Shown here: piece after piece, positions 45,959 through 54,991 of the stretch
Numbering within the stretch: position 1 is the stretch's first letter
Layout: the number at the start of each line of letters is the position of its first letter
DNA from: Colwellia polaris
GTDB taxonomy: Bacteria; Pseudomonadota; Gammaproteobacteria; Enterobacterales; Alteromonadaceae
Assembly (NCBI RefSeq): GCF_002104515.1
Contig: NZ_NBOE01000001.1
Span: 620,001-684,000 of the forward strand
Length of the DNA stretch: 64,000 bases
Reading direction: 5' to 3'
Program-made: the position numbers and the translations under genes
Notes under the pieces: generated by a model
The model's input: the letters and a program-made list of their open reading frames with translations, nothing else
Told to the model about the DNA's origin: nothing
Database searches by the model: none

Positions 45959-47692
45959 ATGAGTGAAGATAAATTAGCTTTTAAATCAAGACGGATGTTT
46001 GTGAAAGGTGTCGCTGCAACAGCTTTTTTGTCAACTTTACCTTTAAGCGCCTTTTATACTTGGGCTGACTCAAACAATGCCGAATTAAGTGGGAGGAATA
46101 TACATTTAAATATAGGTGAAAAAGAAGTCAATATTACAGGGCAACAAGCTGCTGCAACGCTGGTGAATGGTTTGCTACCAGGTCCCGTCTTAAGATTAAA
46201 GGAAGGTGATGATGTGACTATTATGGTCACTAATAATTTGTCAGAAATGACTACGATCCATTGGCATGGGATCATATTAGAACCAGAGATGGATGGTGTT
46301 CCTGGTATCAGTTTTCCCGGAATAGAACCAGGTGAAACATTCACTTATAAATTCAAATTAAAACAACATGGCACCTATTGGTATCATGCGCATACCTTGG
46401 CTGAACAAACTGGCGTATATGGCGCTCTAGTGATTGAGCCTAAAGACTCTCTCGAAAATGAACAAGTAGATAAAGACTTTCCTATTGTGCTGAGTGACTG
46501 GACGGATGAAAACCCCGTTGACGTATTCCTGAACCTTAAAAAAATGGGTGGTTATTATAATTATCAGCAACTCACTGCGGTTGATTTTATTGATGATGTG
46601 GCCAATGTTGGTTTCGCTGCGGCAATGAATAAGCGAGTACCATGGAATAAAGCAAGAATGAGTCCCACTGATTTTAGTGATATAACCGCTTCAACTTATA
46701 CCTATTTAGTCAATGGAGCCTCACCTAATGCAAATTGGCATGGAGAGGTTAAGCAGGGAGATAAAGTTAGATTAAGGTTTATAGGTGCGGCTACATCTAC
46801 TTTTTTTGATGTGCGTATTCCCGGATTAAAACTCAAAATTGTGGCGACCGACGGGCAAAAAGTACACCCCGTATTAGTGGATGAATTTAGGGTTGGTCCA
46901 GGGGAAACCTATGATGCAATTGTGGAAATTAAAGACGCTAGTGCGTATTCAATATTTGCACAATCAATGGACAGATCTGGCTTTGCCAGTGCAACATTAT
47001 CTGCAAACAGAAGTGATACAGCCATTAGGCCAGAATTAGACGAACCAGCATTATTAACAATGTTAGATATGATGGGCGACATGAATGGAAATATCGGCAC
47101 AATGTCTGATATGAAAGACATGCCCATGGATGGCAAAACCATGAGTAAGCCATCATTAAAAACAGCAAGTAAAGAAGTTCGACATGCATCCACAGAATAT
47201 GGCCCAGGGGTTGATATGCGCGTTAATATGCCCCGTACTAACCTTGATGACCCTGGTCCAGGACTCAGAGACACTGGACGAAAAGCATTAACTTATGCTG
47301 ATTTAAAAAGTGTGCATCTACCAGAAGACACCCGAATTCCTAGCCGTGAAATTGAAATGCATTTAACGGGCAATATGGAGCGCTTTATTTGGTCGATTGA
47401 TGGTTTGAAACTCAATGAAGCAAAGCCTCTTCATTTTCCCTTAGGTGAAAGAATTAGGGTTATCTTACATAACGACAGCAATATGCTACATCCAATGCAT
47501 TTACATGGTATGTGGTCTGATTTGGAGTCACCCGAAGGGGAATTTCAAGTAAGAAAACACACCATAACAGTACAGCCTGCTCAACGAGTGAGTTTTTTAG
47601 TCACTGTTGACGCCCCCGGTCGGTGGGCGTTTCATTGTCATTTACTTTACCATATGGCTGCTGGCATGTTTAGGGAGGTAGTCGTCGCATGA
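45959..47692 (+). CDS. copA: Copper-resistance multicopper oxidase CopA
   Basis: A 577-residue three-domain multicopper oxidase exported by the Tat route (SRRMFVK near residues 11-17). Copper-site motifs are intact: HWHG (101-104), WYHAH (to 145), HPMHLHG, and HCHLLYHMAAGM (from 559). A Met-rich insert (MLDMMGDMNGN...MSDMKDMPMDGKTM) in domain 3 marks the CopA type that oxidises Cu(I) and stores copper. An AGGAG site precedes it. The stop overlaps the copB start by four bases. Confidence 0.95.
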   Translation: MSEDKLAFKSRRMFVKGVAATAFLSTLPLSAFYTWADSNNAELSGRNIHLNIGEKEVNITGQQAAATLVNGLLPGPVLRLKEGDDVTIMVTNNLSEMTTIHWHGIILEPEMDGVPGISFPGIEPGETFTYKFKLKQHGTYWYHAHTLAEQTGVYGALVIEPKDSLENEQVDKDFPIVLSDWTDENPVDVFLNLKKMGGYYNYQQLTAVDFIDDVANVGFAAAMNKRVPWNKARMSPTDFSDITASTYTYLVNGASPNANWHGEVKQGDKVRLRFIGAATSTFFDVRIPGLKLKIVATDGQKVHPVLVDEFRVGPGETYDAIVEIKDASAYSIFAQSMDRSGFASATLSANRSDTAIRPELDEPALLTMLDMMGDMNGNIGTMSDMKDMPMDGKTMSKPSLKTASKEVRHASTEYGPGVDMRVNMPRTNLDDPGPGLRDTGRKALTYADLKSVHLPEDTRIPSREIEMHLTGNMERFIWSIDGLKLNEAKPLHFPLGERIRVILHNDSNMLHPMHLHGMWSDLESPEGEFQVRKHTITVQPAQRVSFLVTVDAPGRWAFHCHLLYHMAAGMFREVVVA

Positions 47693-48834
47693 AAACATTA
47701 ATATCATTAAAAATACAAATCCTAGCATTGGCTAGTGTGCTAGTTATTGCTAGTAACACACAAGCAGAAGTGCCGTCAATGGATAAAATGGGCACATCGT
47801 CGCCAACAACTGTATTCGAAAATTTAAAGCAGGATACCTGTAAAGATAAAGTTCGAGACACCAAAGCCATGGGTGACATGAAGGGCATGGGTGACACGAA
47901 AGGCATGGGTGACACGAAAGCCATGGATGACATGAAGGGCATGGGTGACATGAAGGGCATGGGTAACATGAAGGACATGGGTGACACGAAAGCCATGGAT
48001 GACATGAAAGGCATGGGTGACATGAAGGACATGGGTGACACGAAAGCCATGGGTGACATGAAGGGGATGGGTGATATGAAAGCTATGCCACCTGCTCTAG
48101 GAGGAGATGCACCCAAAAATGCTCGGGACCCATTCGCCAATTCTGGTGGCTATGAATACAGGGGAATGTCGGGATGGGAAGACACCGATGAGTGGAAAGT
48201 AGGTAAATTTATTGCTGACCAATTTGAATATAGAAAGGGTGATGCGACAAATTTTTATCGATGGGACACTCAATCATGGTATGGCACCGATTATGACAAG
48301 TTTTGGGCAAAATTTGAAGGTAATGAAAATAGTAGTAAAGATGAAGGGGAACTAGAGCTACAAATGCTTTACAGCCATTCGGTTGCAGCTTTTTGGGATG
48401 CTCAAATTGGACTTCGTTATGACCGGGCACATAACCCCAATGGAACTGAATCCCGGTATTTTGGAGTGTTAGGTTTTCAAGGTTTAGCACCGTATTGGTT
48501 TGAGGTGGAGCCTGCTTTGTTTATTAGTAATAAAGGTGATATCTCGGGTCGGCTTGTAGCAACTTATGATTTACTGATCACGCAAAAACTGATATTTCAA
48601 CCTCGGCTTGAAGTCAATATTTCTGCAAATGACTTGCCGCAATTTAACATAGGCAAGGGGATTAATGATCTTCAACTCGATTTACGCTTACGTTATGAAA
48701 TTAACCGTGAATTCGCCCCATATATTGGTCTAGCTTGGTTTAGTAAATATGGCAAAACCGCTGATTATTTTCGTACAGCAGGCGAAGCGACAGTTGATAC
48801 TCAACTCGTTGCAGGTGTGAGATTTTGGTTTTAA
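47689..48834 (+). CDS. copB: Copper-resistance outer membrane protein CopB
   Basis: A 381-residue outer-membrane protein: signal peptide (1-26), a Met/Asp/Lys repeat region (about 60-131) and a C-terminal CopB beta-barrel ending in Phe. The repeat consists of 12 hexapeptides of the form x-Met-Gly/Asp-Asp/Asn-Met/Thr-Lys. In Pseudomonas, CopB works with CopA to hold copper at the outer membrane. It is translationally coupled to copA. Confidence 0.94.
   Translation: MKTLISLKIQILALASVLVIASNTQAEVPSMDKMGTSSPTTVFENLKQDTCKDKVRDTKAMGDMKGMGDTKGMGDTKAMDDMKGMGDMKGMGNMKDMGDTKAMDDMKGMGDMKDMGDTKAMGDMKGMGDMKAMPPALGGDAPKNARDPFANSGGYEYRGMSGWEDTDEWKVGKFIADQFEYRKGDATNFYRWDTQSWYGTDYDKFWAKFEGNENSSKDEGELELQMLYSHSVAAFWDAQIGLRYDRAHNPNGTESRYFGVLGFQGLAPYWFEVEPALFISNKGDISGRLVATYDLLITQKLIFQPRLEVNISANDLPQFNIGKGINDLQLDLRLRYEINREFAPYIGLAWFSKYGKTADYFRTAGEATVDTQLVAGVRFWF
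47866..48081 (+). repeat. 18-bp tandem repeat (12 units) in copB
   Basis: Twelve in-frame 18-base units with a consensus like GCATGGGTGACATGAAGG encode the Met-rich repeat. Variants (ATG/ACG, GGT/GAT) are interleaved, suggesting repeated duplication of multi-unit blocks. The open minus-strand frame across it is a by-product of the repeat. Confidence 0.9.
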
Positions 48835-48872
48835 ATACACTGCGAGTATTAATATGCAAGTCACCATGTATT

Positions 48873-48896
48873 CCTCTAGATTGATCAATCTAGAGG
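48873..48896. repeat. 24-bp perfect palindrome after copB
   Basis: CCTCTAGATTGATCAATCTAGAGG is fully self-complementary and lies between copB and the cytochrome gene, 25 bases before the latter's start. No T run follows. It may terminate weakly, slow transcription or bind a dimeric regulator. Confidence 0.75.
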
Positions 48897-48920
48897 AGAC
48901 TTCACTAAGAGAGAACAAAA

Positions 48921-49454
48921 ATGAAAAGTTTAAAATTATTAATATTACTAACACTAATTGCTGCAATTGCTGCTGGAGCTGTTATTTACTCTGGAGTCGT
49001 TAATGTCGCGGCTGATGAACCACATAGTGCTCTGACTTATTGGCTTCTTGAACAAACTCGTGAAAATTCAATTCAGCAAGCCTCTAAAAATATTGAAGTA
49101 CCTGATTTAGAGGATCCTGAATTACTCCTTAGTGGCGGAGTTGACTATAACTTTATGTGTTCAAGTTGCCACTTAAAACCAGGGCAAACAGAAAGTGATA
49201 TGAGTGTGGGTTTATACCCAGCCCCACCTAATTTAACCATTGCAGCCCAAAGCCATGAAGGTCATGAGCACGGTGATGAAACACAAAGTGATCGTAAAAA
49301 TTTTTGGGTGATCAAACATGGGATTAAAGCATCAGGAATGCCAGCTTGGGGGAAAACTCACGACGATGAACGTATCTGGGCAATGGTGGCATTTATTAAG
49401 AGGCTACCAACATTGACTCCAGAGCAATATCAAGTACTTACAGCAGTAGAATAA
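48921..49454 (+). CDS. Membrane-anchored cytochrome c
   Basis: A 177-residue protein with an N-terminal anchor or signal helix (about 5-24) and one heme site CSSCH (80-84), plus GMPAWG with a likely Met ligand near residue 143. A His-rich insert (SHEGHEHGDET) lies between. The domain is of the cytochrome_c/cbb3 type. It follows copAB in the same direction. It may accept electrons from copper oxidation or feed the terminal oxidase; both are inferred. Confidence 0.88.
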   Translation: MKSLKLLILLTLIAAIAAGAVIYSGVVNVAADEPHSALTYWLLEQTRENSIQQASKNIEVPDLEDPELLLSGGVDYNFMCSSCHLKPGQTESDMSVGLYPAPPNLTIAAQSHEGHEHGDETQSDRKNFWVIKHGIKASGMPAWGKTHDDERIWAMVAFIKRLPTLTPEQYQVLTAVE

Positions 49455-49479
49455 AAAACGGATAAAAGAGAATTATTAT

Positions 49480-49965
49480 ATGAAAATTATTCCAATTACA
49501 TTAGTTGCATTTTCGTTTTTAGCTTGGGTTATTAGCCCAGTGACATTTGCTCACAACAATGCAAGCAGTAAGCATAGAACTTACCTAAAAGGTTCGGGAG
49601 CAGAAACGGATCCTGGAAAAATTGTTACTCAGTTTCATAAAGCAATCAAGTTAGGTAATAAGAATAAAGCTCGATATTTATTGGACGACAATGTGACCAT
49701 ATTTGAGGGCGGTAAAGTTGAAAAATCTGCGGATGAATACGCAAATCATCATATGCTTTCTGATATGAAATATGCGGCAAAACTTTACACTGAAGTACTT
49801 GAACATAACGTGACACTGGTTGGGGATATGGCTTATTCAGTTTCTCGTACTAGATCAACAGGACAATTCAAAGGTAGTTATATAAACAAAGAAGGAATGG
49901 AAACAATGGTCCTTCTAAAAGAAGGTGGGAAATGGAAGATTTCTCATATTCATTGGTCACACTAA
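49480..49965 (+). CDS. Secreted NTF2-like protein (DUF4440/SnoaL-type)
   Basis: A 161-residue protein with a signal peptide (about 1-24) and an NTF2-like cone fold: helix, VTIFEGGKVEKSADEYANHH segment and a final strand KWKISHIHWSH. The C-terminal HIHWSH and several His residues may bind metal. A frameshifted relative lies at 62680-62910. Function is unknown; the family contains scavengers and small enzymes. It belongs to the copAB-cytochrome transcript. Confidence 0.82.
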   Translation: MKIIPITLVAFSFLAWVISPVTFAHNNASSKHRTYLKGSGAETDPGKIVTQFHKAIKLGNKNKARYLLDDNVTIFEGGKVEKSADEYANHHMLSDMKYAAKLYTEVLEHNVTLVGDMAYSVSRTRSTGQFKGSYINKEGMETMVLLKEGGKWKISHIHWSH

Positions 49966-49999
49966 CGTAAATTCAATCATTATAAAAAAGGTTTAAAAA

Positions 50000-50503
50000 A
50001 TGAATAAATACATTATCGCACTATTAACACTCGTTATTAGCTTTACATCAATAGCACATGATGACAATGACCATAGTAATAAAGATAAAAAAGCAATCAC
50101 TGATATTATCGCAAGCATTAAATACGGTTGGGAAAATGGCGATGGAATGCCTTTTAGACAAAACTTTTTAGATTTCAATGGTGCTCGTTATATTGAGTCG
50201 GGCGGTCAAAATAAAGGTTTAGATTCCCTAGTTACTCATCATGTTGAGCCAGAAAAAGGCGCTATGGAATATATGACGCTGGACTTTACCGATATTGAAG
50301 TTCATTTTGAAGGAGATGATAAATCCTTTGCCTGGGCTATTGCTAATACACGTTTTAAAGCTAAATTGAAAAAAAGTGACCGTGAACTTGATAAAAGTGG
50401 TTATCAAACGTTTTTATTTCGAAAAATAGATGGTGAATGGAAAGTTGTTCATAGTCACTCTTCGGGGCGTGATTACAAACCTAAGAAAGAGCATCAGCAT
50501 TAA
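50000..50503 (+). CDS. Secreted NTF2-like protein, second copy
   Basis: A 167-residue secreted NTF2-like protein with His/Asp-rich residues after the signal peptide ([11 protein letters not shown]) and a His-rich end (KKEHQH). It is only distantly similar to the preceding protein, with ARYIESGG in place of VTIFEGG and a [11 protein letters not shown] close. It ends the copAB-cytochrome group and is followed by a terminator at 50598-50635. Confidence 0.82.
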   Translation: MNKYIIALLTLVISFTSIAHDDNDHSNKDKKAITDIIASIKYGWENGDGMPFRQNFLDFNGARYIESGGQNKGLDSLVTHHVEPEKGAMEYMTLDFTDIEVHFEGDDKSFAWAIANTRFKAKLKKSDRELDKSGYQTFLFRKIDGEWKVVHSHSSGRDYKPKKEHQH

Positions 50504-50597
50504 TCGGTATGTATTTCACCTCAAAGAAATTGATGCAATTAATTATTACTTTTTAGTGGTTTTATTTTCTTTAAAAATTTAAATAGTGTCAAAGTTT

Positions 50598-50635
50598 ATA
50601 GATATGATTTAAATAACAATCATATCTATATTTTT
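50598..50635 (+). terminator. Rho-independent terminator after the NTF2-like pair
   Basis: A perfect 12-base stem (50598-50609 against 50618-50629) with an eight-base loop and an ATTTTT tail. It ends only 33 bases before the formyltransferase gene, leaving little room for a separate promoter. Confidence 0.8.
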
Positions 50636-50667
50636 CAGGCGTTTTGATTTAACAATAAAAGTAGCTT

Positions 50668-51486
50668 ATGAAAATTGTTTACTTAGGGAATAATTTATTT
50701 TCCTCATGCTTAAAATATTTGCTGGAAGAAGGTCATCAAATACTGAGAGTGTATAAAAATAGCTCTACACATGACTCATCTATAATAGATAGGTTATGTG
50801 AAAATAATTGCATTCCTTTGCATAGCCACAAGCCTAGCTTAAGTGAACTAAATCAATTGATTTCACAAGGAACCGAGATGTTCATAGTTGCAGAATATTC
50901 TTATTTAGTCCCTGTTACAAAGGTAAAATATGCAATTAATATACACCCAACATTATTACCTGAAGGTAGAGGTCCAACCCCATTACCTTACTTAATAAGA
51001 GCGCCTGAATATTCAGGTGTGACTATACATAAAATTAGTGAAAACTTTGATTCTGGAGACATAATATTACAGTCCCAAGTACCACAATCAACAGATGAAA
51101 GTTTAACCACTTTAATGATAAAGATGCACATTGAGTCAGTAAAGTTACTGAGGATTTTTTTTGAGAATATTGATGAGTATTATAAGTCTGCCAAACCTCA
51201 AATTGAGTATTCATATTGGTCAAAAATTGATGTATCCAAGAGGGTTTTGGATTGGAACTCACCAATTAATGATATCAAAAATCAAATGAGGTGCTTTGGT
51301 CATCTAGGGCTAATTGTAAAGTTAGATCAGGAATTATGGGTTACTTCTCATCTAGAAATTATAGATTATAAACATAATTTAATACCTGGATATGTAGCTT
51401 TTGAAGATGACAGTTTATTGGCTGTTAATGCTTTAGATGGGATCATATGTATACATAAAAAATCTATATTTTCGATGCCTATGTGA
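50668..51486 (+). CDS. Formyltransferase-family protein
   Basis: A 272-residue protein with the formyl-transfer fold. NIHPTLLPEGRG carries the catalytic Asn91 and His93, and FDSGDI carries Asp128, so the triad of methionyl-tRNA and sugar formyltransferases is complete. It is shorter than Fmt and its C-terminal domain is reduced. It is probably not the housekeeping Fmt; a sugar or amino-acid formyltransferase is more likely. It stands alone between two terminators with no evident link to metal resistance. Confidence 0.82.
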   Translation: MKIVYLGNNLFSSCLKYLLEEGHQILRVYKNSSTHDSSIIDRLCENNCIPLHSHKPSLSELNQLISQGTEMFIVAEYSYLVPVTKVKYAINIHPTLLPEGRGPTPLPYLIRAPEYSGVTIHKISENFDSGDIILQSQVPQSTDESLTTLMIKMHIESVKLLRIFFENIDEYYKSAKPQIEYSYWSKIDVSKRVLDWNSPINDIKNQMRCFGHLGLIVKLDQELWVTSHLEIIDYKHNLIPGYVAFEDDSLLAVNALDGIICIHKKSIFSMPM

Positions 51487-51586
51487 TGAGAACATCATAA
51501 TCGATAGGGTCTGCATGATATTTTAAATAGTATATTGTAAGAATAAAATGGACATAAACGAGCAATCAAAATAATGACTTTGTGCT

Positions 51587-51625
51587 AAAAACCTTGATTT
51601 AAAGTTGATTTCAATCAAGGTTTTT
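51587..51625 (+). terminator. Rho-independent terminator after the formyltransferase gene
   Basis: AAAAACCTTGATT (51587-51599) pairs perfectly with AATCAAGGTTTTT (51613-51625), with a T run in the right arm. Confidence 0.9.
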
Positions 51626-51679
51626 ATTTTAGAAACAATATAATATTAGTATTGGAGTTTTTAAAGGGTTACTAATTTA

Positions 51680-52093
51680 ATGTTATTTCGGTTGAATTGG
51701 CTATTTTTAATTATCATATATTTGTCTGTTAACGGGCAAGTGTTTGCTAAAGCTATTCATATATGTCCCGAAATGGCGATGACTTCTTCTGCATTATATA
51801 CCTCTACTACAAGAGTAAAAATTCATGACCATGATCAAAAAAATGATCATCATGGCAACAGTGAACAAATAAATAAAACCCATAATGAACATGAATCAGC
51901 AGCAATGGATGATTGTAAGTGCGTAGATTGTGATTGTGTGCAAAATATTACCGGACAAACAAATTCATCACTTTTGCAAGATTCAAAGATAACAGACTAT
52001 TTCCCTTTTCTCTCAAAAGTACTCGCTAATTTAAATCGACATCTTATATCCCAACCAAATTCCAATCCATATCGACCTCCTACAACAAGCTAA
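51680..52093 (+). CDS. Small secreted His/Cys-rich leader protein with RPP tail
   Basis: A 137-residue protein: signal peptide (1-24), a His/Asp-rich middle (HDHDQKNDHHGN, HNEHES), a CKCVDCDC cluster and a C terminus of YRPPTTS. It is the fourth member of the RPP family here. Unlike the others it precedes a porin-like protein and a cytochrome, not a TolC gene. A hairpin like that at 35838 follows the stop. Confidence 0.72.
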   Translation: MLFRLNWLFLIIIYLSVNGQVFAKAIHICPEMAMTSSALYTSTTRVKIHDHDQKNDHHGNSEQINKTHNEHESAAMDDCKCVDCDCVQNITGQTNSSLLQDSKITDYFPFLSKVLANLNRHLISQPNSNPYRPPTTS

Positions 52094-52134
52094 TACAGGA
52101 TAAGTGTGCCTGTTTTTCGCTCACTTAATCTGTA
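52094..52134 (+). terminator. Conserved hairpin after the leader gene
   Basis: TACAGGATAAGTG (52094-52106) pairs with CACTTAATCTGTA (52122-52134) with two mismatches. It shares TACAG, GTGCC, GCTCACTTA and CTGTA blocks, in the same order, with the hairpin at 35838-35893. Confidence 0.5.
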
Positions 52135-52296
52135 ATCCCATAAAAGTTTAGAGCAATAATTTGTAATGTTGATTGACCTCATCTAGCAAATTAGAAGTTA
52201 CTTTCATGCTCTACAACTCGTATTTAAAAAACATTTCTTTAATTTATTAAGCGTAGAGAAGTTCCTCTCGCTATAACAAAATACTAAGGTGATACC

Positions 52297-53487
52297 ATGA
52301 AAAAGGTACTTCTCCAATCGGCTGTAACAGCAGCCCTCTCAATGTCATTGATGACAACTGTTAATGCACAAGAAAACTCTTCTTTGGATATTGGTCGTTT
52401 AGCGATTGCTGGTTATGGCGATGTTACTTATATCAGTCAAGGCAACATGAAAGATGAAGAAGGCAACGATATTCAAAATAATGTCGTTGCACGATTTGTT
52501 CCGATTTTCTTGTTTCAACTTTCTGAAAAAATTCATATAGAAGCAGAAATTGAATTTAGTACCAATGAAGAAGGTGAAACTGAAACAGAACTTGAATACG
52601 CTAACATGCATTACTTTCTTAACGATAATACTATCATTACAGCGGGTAAATTTTTATTACCTTTTGGCCAGTTTGGAGCTAATTTACATCCTAGCTGGAT
52701 CAATAAAGCAGTTAGTAACCCCGGTCTTTATGGTGGTCACGGTGGTAATGGCTCATTAGGTGGCATTACGAGTATCCTAGGTGATACGGGTATTAGTATC
52801 GCTAATACGTGGAACATGGGGGATGCAGGTCGAATATTTACGGACTTTTACACAGTAAGTGGACCACGCCAAGAAGAAGGTGATCATGGTGGTGGCGTCG
52901 AAATGGAAGTTAAAAAAGGCGACAACAATGACAGTATGGCCTTTGGTGGTCGTGTAGCTTATGCATTTTTGCCTGAATGGGAAATTGGTATTTCTTATTA
53001 TACTGGCGAGTACAGTGATGACGGTGATTTAAACTATAGCGCTTATAACATTGATTTTAACTGGGTTGGCAGTTATGCCAGTGTCCGGGGTGAGATTTTT
53101 GGCTCTACCGCAGAAACCGAAGGTGAGACTGAGGCAGAAGTAGAAGGAGAGCACGGGGAAGAATGGGTAAAAGACTTTGACAAAAATGGCTGGTATATCC
53201 AAGGTACTTGGCAGGCACGTCAACTAGGTAAAGCTTGGTTAAACCCTATTGAGTTAGTTGTTCGCTACTCTGATATTGAGTCAGACTTTGATGGCAGCAT
53301 TGGCCATGATTTTGAAGAAGATGCAGGCAAAATGGGGAGCCGTATATATTACGGTATCAATTACTGGCTAGAGCCAAGTGCAGTGTTAAAGTTGGGAGCT
53401 GAAAGTACTTCTATCGATAACGAAGGTGCCGGTCACGGTGGAATAGTCGATGATCGCGTATTTTTACAATTAGCGTTTGGCTTTTAA
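52297..53487 (+). CDS. Porin-like outer membrane beta-barrel protein
   Basis: A 396-residue outer-membrane protein with a signal peptide (1-24) and alternating beta strands ending in AFGF, the usual C-terminal Phe of barrels. The fold suggests a phosphate-selective-porin/OprP-like group. A strongly acidic loop (about residues 268-288, Glu-rich) and His-Gly repeats could bind cations. An AAGG site precedes the ATG. It is followed 12 bases later by a diheme cytochrome, suggesting a joint role at the cell surface. Confidence 0.82.
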   Translation: MKKVLLQSAVTAALSMSLMTTVNAQENSSLDIGRLAIAGYGDVTYISQGNMKDEEGNDIQNNVVARFVPIFLFQLSEKIHIEAEIEFSTNEEGETETELEYANMHYFLNDNTIITAGKFLLPFGQFGANLHPSWINKAVSNPGLYGGHGGNGSLGGITSILGDTGISIANTWNMGDAGRIFTDFYTVSGPRQEEGDHGGGVEMEVKKGDNNDSMAFGGRVAYAFLPEWEIGISYYTGEYSDDGDLNYSAYNIDFNWVGSYASVRGEIFGSTAETEGETEAEVEGEHGEEWVKDFDKNGWYIQGTWQARQLGKAWLNPIELVVRYSDIESDFDGSIGHDFEEDAGKMGSRIYYGINYWLEPSAVLKLGAESTSIDNEGAGHGGIVDDRVFLQLAFGF

Positions 53488-53498
53488 GGAGCACACTC

Positions 53499-54044
53499 AT
53501 GAAATTAGTTAAATTATTATTACCATTGATTACGTTAACCATCAGCGCATTTTCAGTGCCTGCACAACATTTAAGCGATGCATCATTAGTAGCGAAAGGT
53601 GCCAAAGTTTATGGTGAAAATTGTGCTCGTTGCCACAATGCGCGTCCCGCAGAAGAGTATTCTAAAAAAGAATGGTCTGTTGTTATACCTCACATGCGTG
53701 CGAAAGCACATATGACCGGTAAGGAATCATTGGCAGTAGAAGCTTTTCTAGCGAGTACCTTAACTGCTGATGTGCGAAATACCCCAAGTCATGAAAGTGC
53801 GGATGCCCCTAAGAGGACAGGTGCTGAATTAGTCACACAATTTGGATGTCAGGGCTGTCATCAGCTTAAAGGAGAAGGCGGTACGCTGGGTCCTGTTTTA
53901 GATGATGTTATTTCAGATAAAGGTGAGGCATTTGTATTGCAAAAATTAATCGATCCTAAATTTAATAATGCCGCTTCTGCTATGCCTAAATATCCAATGA
54001 CTAAAGAAGATATCGCGGCAATTATTGAATTCTTAAAACAATAG
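53499..54044 (+). CDS. Periplasmic diheme cytochrome c
   Basis: A 181-residue secreted protein with two heme sites, CARCH (42-46) and CQGCH (117-121), in two small domains. The first domain has EEYSKKEWSVVIPHM, as in cytochromes found with metal or sulfur oxidation proteins. AMPKYPM near residue 161 gives a Met ligand. It follows the porin-like gene and may pass electrons to or from it. A terminator follows. Confidence 0.88.
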   Translation: MKLVKLLLPLITLTISAFSVPAQHLSDASLVAKGAKVYGENCARCHNARPAEEYSKKEWSVVIPHMRAKAHMTGKESLAVEAFLASTLTADVRNTPSHESADAPKRTGAELVTQFGCQGCHQLKGEGGTLGPVLDDVISDKGEAFVLQKLIDPKFNNAASAMPKYPMTKEDIAAIIEFLKQ

Positions 54045-54072
54045 CATAACCGAAGCTCAATGGATGATTTTT

Positions 54073-54115
54073 TGACGGCATTATACGCCATGCTATTTAT
54101 ATTGCCGTCATTTAA
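54073..54115 (+). terminator. Hairpin terminator after the diheme cytochrome gene
   Basis: TGACGGCA (54073-54080) pairs with TGCCGTCA (54103-54110), with TTTAATTATT after it and a T run before it, so it could act in both directions. Confidence 0.65.
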
Positions 54116-54231
54116 TTATTTGATATTTAAATCCTAATGTTGTTTTTTTGAAGATAATGAAACGATGTCAATTGTTAGTGATTAACTTTCAAAATTTTTG
54201 TTAACAAAGAATAGTATTTGCAGATGACTAC

Positions 54232-54262
54232 TTGACCTGTGTCTAAGGCATAGGTGTAAGTT
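54232..54262 (+). promoter_or_regulatory. MerR-type promoter of the copper ATPase operon
   Basis: TTGACC (54232-54237) and TAAGTT (54257-54262) are 19 bases apart, and the spacer region contains an ACCTGTG...CATAGGT dyad. It lies 55 bases ahead of the MerR-family gene, so the regulator probably controls its own operon. Confidence 0.7.
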
Positions 54263-54316
54263 AAGTATAATTTTAAAAAATGCTGTGTTTGCATATTAAG
54301 AATAAGGGCATGTGTA

Positions 54317-54751
54317 ATGAAAGTAACAGAACTAGCAAGAACTTTGAATACAACACCTGATACGGTGAGGTACTACACTAAAGTTAGACTAATTATGCCG
54401 ATAAAAAGTGCTGGAAATGGCTATAAAATTTACGGTAAACAAGCTCAACAAAGACTTAAGTTTATTTTAAGTGCTAGACAATTAGATTTTTCAGTCGCAG
54501 AGATCAAAGATATTTTAGTTGAGGCTGACAAAGGGCATACCGCTTGCCCATTAGTGAGAAAAATTATTGAGTATCGGCTTGCTGAAACCGAAAAACAGTT
54601 TCAAGCCGCACTACGCTTAAGAAAAAAACTGAAAAGTGCCATTAATGATTGGCAAAACAAGCCAGATAAAACACCGACTGGGCATATGATCTGCCACCTC
54701 ATCGAAGGTGATATTCGAGATGATGCGCAAATAGGAGTAAATAATGAATAA
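54317..54751 (+). CDS. MerR-family metal regulator of the P1B ATPase operon
   Basis: A 144-residue MerR-family regulator with an N-terminal winged helix (1-70) and a dimer helix. Cys77 (GHTACPL) is where CueR has Ser77, the mark of divalent-metal sensors such as ZntR. The C-terminal loop has only one Cys (GHMICHLIE, Cys126) flanked by His123 and His127, unlike the two-Cys loop of CueR. It heads an operon whose ATPase looks like a Cu(I) exporter. Its stop overlaps the HMA gene by eight bases. The true inducer is uncertain. Confidence 0.88.
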   Translation: MKVTELARTLNTTPDTVRYYTKVRLIMPIKSAGNGYKIYGKQAQQRLKFILSARQLDFSVAEIKDILVEADKGHTACPLVRKIIEYRLAETEKQFQAALRLRKKLKSAINDWQNKPDKTPTGHMICHLIEGDIRDDAQIGVNNE

Positions 54752-54977
54752 ATCAGCGAACATAACTGACAAGCAGAATAATCAAGAGCTGATCATTGAA
54801 GGTGCTGGCTGCGGAAGTTGCGTCGGTAAGATTGAAGCGGCGCTAAAGAGCATTAATGGCGTCGATAGTTCAGAAATGAATTTTGCTTTGCGAACTGTAT
54901 CGGTAACTGGAGAAGTAGCTTCTGAAGTGCTTATAAAAGCCATCGAAACACTTGGTTATAACGCAGAAAACGCGTGA
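54744..54977 (+). CDS. HMA-domain copper chaperone (CopZ-like)
   Basis: A 77-residue cytoplasmic protein made of one HMA domain with GAGCGSC. It is very similar to the N-terminal domain of the following ATPase ([24 protein letters not shown] in both), so it probably arose by duplication of that domain. It would ferry Cu(I) to the ATPase. It overlaps the regulator gene upstream and ends 14 bases before the ATPase start. Confidence 0.9.
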   Translation: MNKSANITDKQNNQELIIEGAGCGSCVGKIEAALKSINGVDSSEMNFALRTVSVTGEVASEVLIKAIETLGYNAENA

Positions 54978-54991
54978 AAAAGGAGATAACT

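Noticed and set aside
47866-48081. Possible CRISPR-like array
   Set aside because: The units are contiguous, in frame and without unique spacers; they encode the Met-rich part of CopB.
47670-48140. 156-codon minus-strand frame with Met-Pro-Phe repeats
   Set aside because: It is the reverse of the 18-base repeat in copB, has no ribosome site and mirrors the repeat period.
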